This document shows positions 4,694-12,262 of a DNA stretch of 23,017 nt, one piece after another. The stretch covers positions 1 to 23,017 of IMG/VR virus record IMGVR_UViG_3300032284_000507, one strand, 5' to 3'. The notes beneath the pieces are model-generated. The model saw only the letters and a program-made list of their open reading frames with translations, made no database searches and was not told the origin of the DNA. Every line of letters starts with the position of its first letter. Position 1 is the first letter of the stretch. A program made the position numbers and the translations under genes. The DNA is from a virus.

Positions 4694-5092
4694 CTATTTC
4701 TTCTTTCTGCCGATATTGTACTTTGCTTCCAGAATCCAGTTATCCTTCTCCTTATGAGGCAGGATCTTCACCTGACTCATCGGTGCCTTAGGCTCTTCGA
4801 TTCTCTCTGGTTCTACCACTTTTACCAGGCCCCACTCCTCGAGGAGTAAAGCGATAGTGTTACGTCTTCCCTTATCCTCAGGTGTGAAGTCCGAAGGCTT
4901 CCCATCTAGGGCAAAGAGCTCTTTGAAATGGACAATGTAGTACTTACCCTGCTTGTGGAGGATATGGCACGACTGATAAAGCTTTTGGTCCTTGCGAGAT
5001 GCAACGCCTATACGAGTTAGAGTTTCCTTGATCTTTAGGAAGTCCTCTTCTTCAGCGATTCTCACTTCAACCAGTGATTCGATTAAGTTCAT
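4694..5092 (-). CDS. regA: RegA translational repressor
   Basis: RegA is the T4-family RNA-binding protein that represses translation of many early phage mRNAs by binding near their start codons, including those of its own operon. The 132-residue protein matches T4 RegA along its length: FLKIKETLTRIGVASRKD, then LYQSCHILHKQGKYYIVHFKE, then RRNTIALLLEEWGLVKVV, and a C-terminal W-LEAKYNIG. It is slightly longer than T4 RegA (about 122 residues), mostly through a longer linker. ATG 5092 overlaps the gp62 stop (ATGA). The gene order 45-44-62-regA is that of T4. Confidence 0.95.
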   Translation of the reverse strand: MNLIESLVEVRIAEEEDFLKIKETLTRIGVASRKDQKLYQSCHILHKQGKYYIVHFKELFALDGKPSDFTPEDKGRRNTIALLLEEWGLVKVVEPERIEEPKAPMSQVKILPHKEKDNWILEAKYNIGRKKK

Positions 5093-5466
5093 GTTCCACC
5101 TTTTTCTTCTTTTTGTCTAATAATATCGAGCTGCTCGTCCGTGAGAATCTGCAGTGCTTCCCTTGCTCTCGCATTATTATATTTATAGTGGTCCTGAACT
5201 AAAGCGAAGTTGCTGTCCTTGTCCTGTTTCTTGTCCCTCTTAAAGAACCTCTTCTTCTGCCGGATGGAGAAGAAGAGGTAGTCGTATTGTGGCTTGTCAT
5301 CCAGATGATGAAGCATGTTCATATCATTGGCATAGAGTACAGTGTCAGGGAAGTATGACAGGGACGAGTTTGTACGCCATGCGGAGTACTTGTGCTCATT
5401 CCCATCCGGATCCTGATACTCCTTGGTGGAGTTGATGCTGTTCTCGTATCGCCAATCATATGCCAT
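5089..5466 (-). CDS. 62: Clamp loader small subunit gp62
   Basis: The small subunit of the T4-type clamp loader, which with gp44 opens the gp45 ring and places it on primed DNA. Identification rests on gene order (between 44 and regA) and on sequence features typical of the gp62 proteins of cyanophage-type T4 relatives: an N-terminal YDWRYENSIN-type start, a YDYLFFSIRQKKRFF segment at about residues 61-75 and a KDSNFALVQDHYKYNNARA segment. The 125 residues are shorter than T4 gp62 (187), as in other non-enteric T4 relatives. ATG 5466 overlaps the gp44 stop (TAATG). Confidence 0.88.
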   Translation of the reverse strand: MAYDWRYENSINSTKEYQDPDGNEHKYSAWRTNSSLSYFPDTVLYANDMNMLHHLDDKPQYDYLFFSIRQKKRFFKRDKKQDKDSNFALVQDHYKYNNARAREALQILTDEQLDIIRQKEEKGGT

Positions 5467-6401
5467 TACTCGAACTCACATTTGGTCATGACTTCAGTCA
5501 GGAAGGCCGTGAAGTTGATAACGGGGTCTGCAGCAAATGCAGCCTGGTACTGATACTTGCCAAGTAGCATGACGAGTTGTGCCACACCACCCGGTGTCAT
5601 ATAGGTAGCTGCAGTATCATAGAACTTACGGAACATTGCAGTCTGGTCGATAGTGTTGCTATCTACCCACTTGCGCATGCTTGTGAAGTTCTTATCCTTG
5701 AGCAGACCAACCAACTGATTGAAAGCTTCCTCATCTAGATTGATAAGGATGCCTGTATCGATCTTGCCAGTAGCTGAGTAGCGCTGCAACTCATTGAGTA
5801 CGCGTCGCCAATCAGGGAAGTGCTTCTGAATGACTTCAGCCACTACAGCCTTGTCATACTGAATCTCTTCCCTATCAAGTATACCCTGCACACGCTTGAA
5901 GAACTGCATCGCAAGCTTTGCATTGTCCTTCGGCGTAATCTTAAAGTCTACGACAGAGCACCTAGAATGTAGCGGTTCGATGATTCTAGACTTAAAGTTA
6001 CAGGTGAGAATGAAACCACAATTTCTGGAGAACTCCTCCATGAAATTACGGAGAGCGGGCTGGGTAGAGTTTGGGTTGAGGTAATCAGCCTCGTCAAGAA
6101 TGACGTATTTACGTCCACCCGTGAAGCTGATAGAACTTGCGAACTGCATGATGTCGTTGCGGAGTGTATCGATGTTACCATTCATAGACCCATTGATTAC
6201 AACATAATCACATCCAAGCTCCTCGAGCATAGCACGAGCTACCGTGGTTTTACCCACGCCAGCTGTGCCAGATAAGATCAAGTTTGGAATGTTCTTTTGA
6301 TCGACGAATTGCTGAAACGTTACCTTCAAGTCAGAAGGCAGGATCGTGTCAGCAATCGTCTTCGGACGATACTTCTCTACCCACAGGAATTGCTCTAGCA
6401 T
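5466..6401 (-). CDS. 44: Clamp loader ATPase gp44
   Basis: The AAA+ ATPase of the sliding clamp loader. It shows an N-terminal WVEKYRPKTIADTILP segment typical of RFC/gp44 proteins, Walker A GTAGVGKT (residues 45-52), Walker B ILDEAD (101-106), sensor 1 around ILTCNF (131-136) and the arginine-finger motif SRC (146-148). The 311 residues are close to T4 gp44 (319). It is followed directly by gp62 with overlapping stop and start, and preceded by gp45, so stoichiometric expression of the clamp machinery is likely. GGGAG lies about 6 nt before the ATG. In T4 its mRNA is a RegA target. Confidence 0.97.
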   Translation of the reverse strand: MLEQFLWVEKYRPKTIADTILPSDLKVTFQQFVDQKNIPNLILSGTAGVGKTTVARAMLEELGCDYVVINGSMNGNIDTLRNDIMQFASSISFTGGRKYVILDEADYLNPNSTQPALRNFMEEFSRNCGFILTCNFKSRIIEPLHSRCSVVDFKITPKDNAKLAMQFFKRVQGILDREEIQYDKAVVAEVIQKHFPDWRRVLNELQRYSATGKIDTGILINLDEEAFNQLVGLLKDKNFTSMRKWVDSNTIDQTAMFRKFYDTAATYMTPGGVAQLVMLLGKYQYQAAFAADPVINFTAFLTEVMTKCEFE

Positions 6402-6412
6402 ATCAAACTCCC

Positions 6413-7081
6413 TTAGAATGAAGAGTTTGATTCAGCACCCGTGTAGTACTCGACGTCTTCACCTTTCCAGAAGGCAAGTCCCTTTGCTACTGTGACGTCA
6501 TAGTCACCTGGAAGCAGCTTTAGCGTCTCAAGCTTAAAGATCACTTGAAACGTGTGCTCAGTTGTACCGATAGTGATGTCATAAGAGTCCTTGCTCTTCT
6601 TCGAAGAGTCGATAGTCGACAGCGTCAGCTGACCATCTTGACCGATGAACGCAACGTCAGGATGCTTCAGGAGAGCAGCTGCACGAAGCACATCATTCAA
6701 TACATCAGCAGTCACCTTAACTTCAGCAAGAGTCTCAGGCATACGAACCTTAACATCTGCCTTAGGAGCAATGATGTTCGAAGGATCGGTGAACGTGTAC
6801 TTCACACGCTTCTGACCATTGCTATCCTTAATGACAAGGAACTTCTCATCGATCTGAAGTTCAGGCTCCTTGAACAAGGACATGACACCAAGTAGACGTG
6901 ACAGCTCATAGATAGCAAACTGTGAGTCAAAGCTCTGCGTGATGGTCGCAGTCGCCAAGATAGAAGATGTTGGCGACTGCGTCTTGAGTGTGCTGCCGGG
7001 CGTGAACAGCAACGATGGGTTGATAGAAGAGAAGTTCTTCAGGATATTTGTAGTACGTGTGTCAAGCTTCATGTTCTGCAT
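6413..7081 (-). CDS. 45: Sliding clamp gp45
   Basis: The DNA polymerase processivity clamp. In T4 it is also the mobile activator of late transcription through contacts with gp55 and gp33. The 222-residue protein matches the gp45 family (T4: 228), with an N-terminal KLDTRTTNILKNFSSINPS segment, an SRLLGVMSLFKEPELQI segment and the closing KGLAFWKGEDVEYYTGAES. I chose ATG 7081 because GGAG lies 7 nt upstream. ATG 7093 is in frame but overlaps that site. It is the first gene of the clamp, loader and regA block, and a gap of 26 bases separates it from the glycosyltransferase gene. Confidence 0.95.
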   Translation of the reverse strand: MQNMKLDTRTTNILKNFSSINPSLLFTPGSTLKTQSPTSSILATATITQSFDSQFAIYELSRLLGVMSLFKEPELQIDEKFLVIKDSNGQKRVKYTFTDPSNIIAPKADVKVRMPETLAEVKVTADVLNDVLRAAALLKHPDVAFIGQDGQLTLSTIDSSKKSKDSYDITIGTTEHTFQVIFKLETLKLLPGDYDVTVAKGLAFWKGEDVEYYTGAESNSSF

Positions 7082-7107
7082 AATATACTCCATAATATAA
7101 GTTTCAA

Positions 7108-8100
7108 TTAGCGGGGCGCTTTACGATTAACCCTGCCACCAAGTGCGTTCGGATCAGCGGTAGCGGATGCACCAATAGCTGCAAGGTCCGCCAACGAGCC
7201 ACCAAAGATATAACTGCCAACGTGCTGCAGACGCATCCACGGACAGAACCATGTCTTAATGTCAGCTTCCTGAGCCTTCTGGCAGAACCAGTAGTCCTCA
7301 GACAGATAACGCTTCGACTTCTTGCTATTGATGTCCTGTGCAGTTGCAAGGACCTTCTCAATTTCAGCTTGAACGGCTGAAGGATCAGACAGACCCATTC
7401 CAGAGATACGCTTCATCTCCTGCTCGTAGTACGTCTTAAAGTCGAGCTGGTCGACTTCAGCCTGGAAAACCTGCATGATCTCACGTGAGCCATCGAAGTG
7501 CTCAGTACGAACATGATCAGGCTTATACAGATACTGCGGGAAGGTATCGTAGAACTTCTGCATAGCCGTACGATGAACCATCATAAAGCCAGTGCCAATC
7601 TCTAGAACTTCACAGGGCTCTCCAATCTGGATTGATTGTACACCACCTTTAGGATTAAAGACATAGTCACCGACAAATCTTTCAAGGACGTTCGGATCTG
7701 TATCAGCTACGCCCTTATCAACGGCTCGCTTGATCTTTTCCCATGAAATGCACTTCTTAGGATAAGGACCACCGATAATCTGATACTTTTCAGGCTCATT
7801 ACCTTGCATTACCATCATAGCGATGATGTCCTGAGCGCTAAACCCAATGTCAGAGTCGATGAACATCAGATGATCAGCTCCGGAGCGCATGAACTCGTCT
7901 ACGCAGTAGTTACGTGCACGTGTGATCAGTGACTCGTTGAACAGGAAGTAGAACTGCAGCTGAATGCCATGAACAGCACAGAATGCTGAAAGGTCGGTAC
8001 ATGACTTAGCAAACATACCAACGCATGCGCCGCCGTACATAGGAGTCGCGACAAATAGCTTCTGATTCTTTAGCTTGTCGAACTCAAACTTAATTTCCAT
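7108..8100 (-). CDS. GT-A type glycosyltransferase
   Basis: A 330-residue enzyme with the GT-A (family 2-like) pattern: KLFVATPMYGG near the N-terminus, the conserved FNESLITRARN segment (54-64), a metal-binding DSD in MFIDSDIGF (79-87), GGPYPKK further on, and a C-terminal SEDYWFC then LQHVGSY. Such proteins are common in T4-like phages of cyanobacteria and alphaproteobacteria, and acceptors are mostly unproven. Here it closes a run of genes starting at a dCMP hydroxymethylase, so a sugar acceptor on modified cytosine is a reasonable inference. Surface or virion glycosylation is the alternative. ATG 8100 follows GGAG by 8 nt, and the start overlaps the DUF3310 gene. Confidence 0.85.
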   Translation of the reverse strand: MEIKFEFDKLKNQKLFVATPMYGGACVGMFAKSCTDLSAFCAVHGIQLQFYFLFNESLITRARNYCVDEFMRSGADHLMFIDSDIGFSAQDIIAMMVMQGNEPEKYQIIGGPYPKKCISWEKIKRAVDKGVADTDPNVLERFVGDYVFNPKGGVQSIQIGEPCEVLEIGTGFMMVHRTAMQKFYDTFPQYLYKPDHVRTEHFDGSREIMQVFQAEVDQLDFKTYYEQEMKRISGMGLSDPSAVQAEIEKVLATAQDINSKKSKRYLSEDYWFCQKAQEADIKTWFCPWMRLQHVGSYIFGGSLADLAAIGASATADPNALGGRVNRKAPR

Positions 8101-8428
8101 TCTTAATCTCCTTATCATGCACGTATAGTGCTAAAATGCTGTAGTGAAGGATCTTCAAAAGATCTTGACGATTGCGACCACCCTTCTTGCCGTAGCGAGA
8201 AGCGTACTTAATAATGTCGCCGATGGTGAATCCCATTCCATGGCCAGCAGCCGCAATTAGCTCGAAAGCTTGAACGTTGTCGGTGCCGACATAGTGAGAT
8301 GTGTAGGTACCATCTATATATGCTTTGAGTTCTGCAATCAGATTCTCTTCATCGAACTTGTACTTAATATTCTTCTCATCCAATTTCTTCATAACATTTT
8401 CCAAATATTTTACGTCGTCAGAATTCAT
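8090..8428 (-). CDS. DUF3310-like protein
   Basis: 112 residues. The C-terminal half carries the DUF3310 pattern: YVGTDNVQAFELIAAAGHG, then GDIIKYASRYGKKGGRNRQDLL and a final helix LHYSILALYVHDKE. The family is common in phages, often near nucleotide metabolism genes, and its biochemical role is not established to my knowledge. The start ATG 8428 overlaps the stop of the SGNH gene (ATGA) with AAGGA 9 nt upstream. The longer open frame upstream has no better start. Its place between an SGNH protein and a glycosyltransferase gives no firm clue. Confidence 0.8.
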   Translation of the reverse strand: MNSDDVKYLENVMKKLDEKNIKYKFDEENLIAELKAYIDGTYTSHYVGTDNVQAFELIAAAGHGMGFTIGDIIKYASRYGKKGGRNRQDLLKILHYSILALYVHDKEIKNGN

Positions 8429-9474
8429 TCCATAAATCCTTTCAATGATGAAATTCCATTCCACTTCAATCCCTGCCAATGGGGATAATACTCACGCGAT
8501 AGATGTACTGATTGTGGCTTCTCCATATACTTAAAGTCTAATTCACCAGCTTCGTTCTTCAATCCATCAACCCATCTCTTAATCCAGACGCGCTTGGTAT
8601 TTGCAGCTTCGATTTGTAGATGTGCTCTAAACCAAAGACGAACACGCTCACGCTCTTCCCATGTACCATGAAATGGTTTACCTTTGTAGTATCCAGTCTT
8701 AGGAATCTTGCGTGACTCATTCTCAATAGGCAATGGCTCATATAGATTTACAGTTGCATCATACTTTATAGCTAGCATGTTAGCCTGCTTTACATATGCG
8801 CTGACCAGCTTGAGTGTTGATGCAACAGGATCAGGGAACCTGCAAAGATGATGACGAATATCGATGTTGCCAAAGTAGAAGTCGATCTCTGTAAACTTTT
8901 GATCCTTAGGCAGGAAGGACTCAAGTCCAGCGCTCAATGCACCATGCAGTGTCTTGAAAGGTACAGACACATTTAACCAACCAGGACGGTACAAACTAAT
9001 AGCGTGCGAGTCGCCAACAGCGATCGCAGGATAGTCATGGAACAGGTCATTAGGATTCATGACTGTGCTACGATGTTTGATGATGTTCAAGCCTTCCCAA
9101 TCAACCAGGTTCCAGTCAGGATGTGCATCAGGTGTTTTATCAAGTCTAGTGCGTAGCATACCATGATAGTCAGGATATTCAATACCTATACTATACACCC
9201 TTTTCTTGAATTTTGACATCTTTATTACGCTATCGATGTTAGCATAATTCTTGACACCACCAAACATATTGAGAGTGCCACCCCAATCATTACCATGATA
9301 GACGTACAGAGCATCATACTCATTGTAGTCATCAGGGATATTGCCGGTCATAGCCAGATCGACATCGATACCTGAGAACTCAAGCTGATCAGCATAGATC
9401 ACGCCCTGAGCTGAACGGTGTGATGCAATATTCTTAGATAAAGGAGTGAAGGGAGTTACTACGAGTGCTTTCAT
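8425..9474 (-). CDS. SGNH/GDSL-like protein with unknown N-terminal domain
   Basis: 349 residues. The C-terminal two thirds shows SGNH hydrolase blocks: AVGDSHA (block I, candidate nucleophile Ser), FGNIDIRHH (block III-like), and VHLS near the C-terminus (block V-like His). The first 130 residues start MKALVVTPFTP and contain YVYHGNDWGG. They look like a separate alpha/beta domain that I cannot name. SGNH enzymes hydrolyse or transfer acyl esters. In a DNA-modification setting an acyl or esterase step on the modified base is possible, but a surface polysaccharide substrate cannot be excluded. ATG 9474 follows GGAAAAAGA. The gene overlaps both neighbours. Confidence 0.65.
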   Translation of the reverse strand: MKALVVTPFTPLSKNIASHRSAQGVIYADQLEFSGIDVDLAMTGNIPDDYNEYDALYVYHGNDWGGTLNMFGGVKNYANIDSVIKMSKFKKRVYSIGIEYPDYHGMLRTRLDKTPDAHPDWNLVDWEGLNIIKHRSTVMNPNDLFHDYPAIAVGDSHAISLYRPGWLNVSVPFKTLHGALSAGLESFLPKDQKFTEIDFYFGNIDIRHHLCRFPDPVASTLKLVSAYVKQANMLAIKYDATVNLYEPLPIENESRKIPKTGYYKGKPFHGTWEERERVRLWFRAHLQIEAANTKRVWIKRWVDGLKNEAGELDFKYMEKPQSVHLSREYYPHWQGLKWNGISSLKGFME

Positions 9475-10288
9475 TCTTTTTCCAATCACGATATGAATCT
9501 ACGCGATCATAGATCGTCTCATCTTTTAGTACAGGCTCGGTCCCAACGTTCCACATTAGGATGTTACGACCTGTGTTCTTCGGGATATACTTCCACACCT
9601 TTGCATCATACGTTGCAACCGTTGGAAATGGAGGAAGATATGGTTCTGGTGTTTGAAACGCAAGAGGATCAGAGATAACCTCAGCTCTACCAAGTTCACC
9701 AGCCTTTAAGTTACGTGACACTGCAATACAATGAAACTTAGCTTTAGGCCAAGCGATCTGAAGTGCGCGTGATAGAACACCAGTTGATATAGCTACATAT
9801 ACCTCGTCAGGCGGATCGATCTTACTTGCAGCATATACAATACCAGCAGTTGCAAGCTCATGCTTCAAACCAAGTGGAATGAAGAAAGCATCATTCTTCT
9901 CCGCCCACTCTTTAGCCATAATATTTAGTACAGGCATAGCAGCAATACGTTCAAAGATAGGTTTTGCACCTTGCTCAATACAACATGCCTGATGCAGAGA
10001 GATACGCTTTGATGAAGGCATGAATAACACAACATCCTTGTTATGTACACGCGCAACCTCATTCAATGATACACCAGCCAATCCAGTCCGTGGCTGGACA
10101 TATACCATTGTCTTATAGTTTGTTTTAGCAGCTAGAAGATCGCCGGCACGAGTTTTCGTACCAACGATAAGATCGTCTCTGACTACTCGAACACCCTCAT
10201 GTTCAACGACAACTGGATCAGGATTGTATGGAGTCCAACCATCTGTAAGCGAAAGATAGTACTCCTTCGCTTGCGCCCAGTCCATCAT
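9434..10288 (-). CDS. Candidate PLP-dependent enzyme, fold type II
   Basis: About 284 residues. The segment RVVRDDLIVGTKTRAGDLLA resembles the fold II (tryptophan synthase beta / ACC deaminase / D-cysteine desulfhydrase) signature in which the Lys of G-x-K-T-R binds PLP. It is followed by TGLAGVSLNEVARVH, where these enzymes have their substrate-binding turn, and AISTGVLSRAL, where they bind the PLP phosphate. The match is by pattern only. PLP enzymes are known in phage thymidine hypermodification pathways, which fits the neighbours. The start is uncertain: ATG 10288 has a weak site, and a TTG at 10336, which overlaps the upstream stop, is the alternative. The protein overlaps the SGNH gene by 41 bases. 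Confidence 0.6.
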   Translation of the reverse strand: MMDWAQAKEYYLSLTDGWTPYNPDPVVVEHEGVRVVRDDLIVGTKTRAGDLLAAKTNYKTMVYVQPRTGLAGVSLNEVARVHNKDVVLFMPSSKRISLHQACCIEQGAKPIFERIAAMPVLNIMAKEWAEKNDAFFIPLGLKHELATAGIVYAASKIDPPDEVYVAISTGVLSRALQIAWPKAKFHCIAVSRNLKAGELGRAEVISDPLAFQTPEPYLPPFPTVATYDAKVWKYIPKNTGRNILMWNVGTEPVLKDETIYDRVDSYRDWKKNESTRSNSLHSFI

Positions 10289-10325
10289 GCGTAGATCTTT
10301 ATTATGTCCATCTAGTACGTGATAA

Positions 10326-11471
10326 TCATGCGACAAGTTCGTTTACTTTCCTCTTGTAATCTGCAACGCTCATGCTATGCATATCTAACACATAGCTATC
10401 AGAGGGATGATGATTCATGTTGTTGAACGAGTCAACCAAACCAAGTTGAAGCATTGCTTTTTGTCGGCCAAACGGGTGATCCTTGATTCTACAGGATGAC
10501 CAGATAGCATCACGATCAAGGTGGTCGTAGGCAGAACCTGGCTTAACAAAGTTCTCAACCCAACGAATGAAGTCACAACATACGTCCTCTGCATTATATG
10601 GAAATGAGTTGGTGTCCTCATAGATACGATCCATCACTTCATCTAGGAAGTCAATCTGCTTCTTCTTTTGTGTGTTGATAGCAAGGTATGAGATACACTC
10701 TTTAGCATTTGACCCATAATAGAATGGGCTACGCGGGTTCACGTAGCGTGGGTACCAATCAGCAATGTCTGCAACAATAGCTGCATACTGAAAGTGATAT
10801 TGCTTCAAGCCATTGCGTGTGTTCCAATTAAGCATGAAGTCACCAATCTCGCGAAGATCACGCCCACGCCCTTTCTCTAGGAAGTCAGCAAGATCACGGG
10901 CAAGGCGTGGTGCGAACTCACCAAGATAGTAGTCACCACCTTTTTTGTAGTCGCCTTGTGGTTTTGGAAATTGTGGGAACTGGTAACCAACAGATGTATA
11001 GAATGGGAACTGATAGTTCTTGACGATCTTTACCATATCCTCGATTGTCTTTGACTCATGCAAAGAGAATAGGATACTGTTGTGATAGCCCGATGGCTTC
11101 ACAGCATAATTAATACCAGAACCGGTCACACGATGAACAATGAAAACATAAAGCCACTCAGGCAGCTTGAAATCATCATGCTTACCTGTCCAGTTTTTGG
11201 CTACAACTTCTCTTTGCCGAGAGTGGATACCTCTTTCCATCTTTGTCCAGTATGGGTGGGAGGGGGTCCATCCATGGTAGCAGTCGTGCATGATTTGTGA
11301 AAATCCAGCAAACTTTCGCTGGACAACATCGTAGAGTTCAACATGCTCGAGGAGGTCGTCGCCCATTCTCGATTCAAGGTAGGGGATAGACCCGAGATTG
11401 CATTTCTCTTGCTGTGTCTTAGCCAAAGTGAAGTAACGCAAGTACTCATCGTAATACTCTGTGGTTTCCAT
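10326..11471 (-). CDS. Candidate amino acid:DNA transferase-like protein
   Basis: A 381-residue, largely helical protein. The central LYVFIVHRVTGSGINYAV (about 107-124) and the following KPSGYHN (125-131) recall the R-x-TGSG and GY-x-N motifs that I associate with the phage alpha-glutamyl/putrescinyl-thymidine pyrophosphorylase and amino acid:DNA transferase group. These are DNA-glycosylase-related enzymes that attach amino acids or polyamines to activated hydroxymethyl bases. I rely on memory for this, so it stays a candidate. The context supports it: dCMP hydroxymethylase, a UDG-like gene and a PLP-type enzyme are adjacent. ATG 11471 has AGAGG about 8 nt upstream, and longer starts have none. 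It overlaps the UDG-like gene by 26 bases. Confidence 0.55.
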   Translation of the reverse strand: METTEYYDEYLRYFTLAKTQQEKCNLGSIPYLESRMGDDLLEHVELYDVVQRKFAGFSQIMHDCYHGWTPSHPYWTKMERGIHSRQREVVAKNWTGKHDDFKLPEWLYVFIVHRVTGSGINYAVKPSGYHNSILFSLHESKTIEDMVKIVKNYQFPFYTSVGYQFPQFPKPQGDYKKGGDYYLGEFAPRLARDLADFLEKGRGRDLREIGDFMLNWNTRNGLKQYHFQYAAIVADIADWYPRYVNPRSPFYYGSNAKECISYLAINTQKKKQIDFLDEVMDRIYEDTNSFPYNAEDVCCDFIRWVENFVKPGSAYDHLDRDAIWSSCRIKDHPFGRQKAMLQLGLVDSFNNMNHHPSDSYVLDMHSMSVADYKRKVNELVA

Positions 11472-11856
11472 CAATGTACCTCTTAGCCTCACGAAGCTTC
11501 TGCTTCTCATACTCCGGATCATTTAGTTTTCTATTTAGTCCAGATGGATGAGGCAACACAAAGTGCTCGATACCAAGTATCTCCAACGCACGAGACGGGA
11601 ATTTACCTAGCGCAAGCACTTTATCATGCAGTTGTGCACAATCCATAAGTGTATTATAATCTATATCAGCCGGTTTGTACACACCTGTTGTGTGTACACA
11701 GTTGACAAACGAGAAGTACTCGATACCAAGCTTCTCAGCCCACTTAGATAATCGACTTAAAGTCTTCGATCGAGTTGAGCCCTTGCTTGGATTTATACCC
11801 ACTACTAAGACTCGTATACGAGACGTCGGCTTCGTCAAACATTCTTTGTGTGTCAT
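11446..11856 (-). CDS. Uracil-DNA glycosylase superfamily protein
   Basis: A 136-residue minimal member of the UDG fold: motif 1 as VVGINPSKG (about 18-26) and motif 2 as HPSGLNRKLND (103-113), with a YFSFVNCV strand between. Small UDG-like proteins of this type occur in T4-like phages. Motif 1 has Asn-Pro-Ser rather than the Asp-Pro-Tyr of classical UNG, so removal of uracil is not certain. It could act on another base or only bind. ATG 11856 is chosen because GGAAAG lies 9 nt upstream. ATG 11880 and 11865 are alternatives. The 5' part overlaps the deaminase gene by over 100 bases in another frame, which is unusual but consistent with this compact cluster. Confidence 0.72.
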   Translation of the reverse strand: MTHKECLTKPTSRIRVLVVGINPSKGSTRSKTLSRLSKWAEKLGIEYFSFVNCVHTTGVYKPADIDYNTLMDCAQLHDKVLALGKFPSRALEILGIEHFVLPHPSGLNRKLNDPEYEKQKLREAKRYIDGNHRVLR

Positions 11857-12262
11857 CAAATGCATCTTTCCACTTGTCATCTATATCGATTGGGTAACAC
11901 ATGATCACGCGTTTAATGCCAACTTGGATAACACCCTTGGCACATTCAGAGCATACAGGCAATCCATGCACATATACGGTTGAGTTCTCCAGCGATACAC
12001 CAGAGAACGAAGCATTATAGATACAGTTCATCTCAGCATGAACGACCAGCTTTAACTTAGTTGGTCTATCGTTCAGGCGATCCTTACTATCCTTAATACC
12101 ACGAGGAAAGCCGTTATAGCCCTGTGATAAGATTTGACCCTTATCACCAACTATAACAGCACCAACCTGCGTACTAGGATCCTTCGACCAAGTCGATACC
12201 TCTTTAGCTAGGTTGAGGTATCGATAGTCCCAACTAGTCAATGAGATTAAAGTGTCTCTCAT
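11744..12262 (-). CDS. cd: dCMP deaminase
   Basis: A zinc-dependent deoxycytidylate deaminase, converting dCMP to dUMP as precursor for thymidylate. The 172-residue protein has the family core: QVGAVIVGDKGQILSQGYNGFPRG (32-55), the zinc and catalytic motif HAE (75-77) and the second zinc motif CSEC (104-107). The usual Pro-Cys is Pro-Val-Cys here, but the C-x-x-C pair is kept. T4 Cd is of similar size (193). ATG 12262 starts an N-terminus that fits the fold. ATG 12283 is in frame and possible. It overlaps the dCMP hydroxymethylase gene, so two enzymes that compete for dCMP are co-expressed. Confidence 0.92.
   Translation of the reverse strand: MRDTLISLTSWDYRYLNLAKEVSTWSKDPSTQVGAVIVGDKGQILSQGYNGFPRGIKDSKDRLNDRPTKLKLVVHAEMNCIYNASFSGVSLENSTVYVHGLPVCSECAKGVIQVGIKRVIMCYPIDIDDKWKDAFDDTQRMFDEADVSYTSLSSGYKSKQGLNSIEDFKSII

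Noticed and set aside
5180-5187. Exact TATAAATA (late promoter core) on the minus strand inside gene 62
   Set aside because: It encodes a Tyr-Lys-Tyr run in a well-conserved gp62 segment, has no downstream GG as in the two intergenic sites, and is most simply coding sequence.
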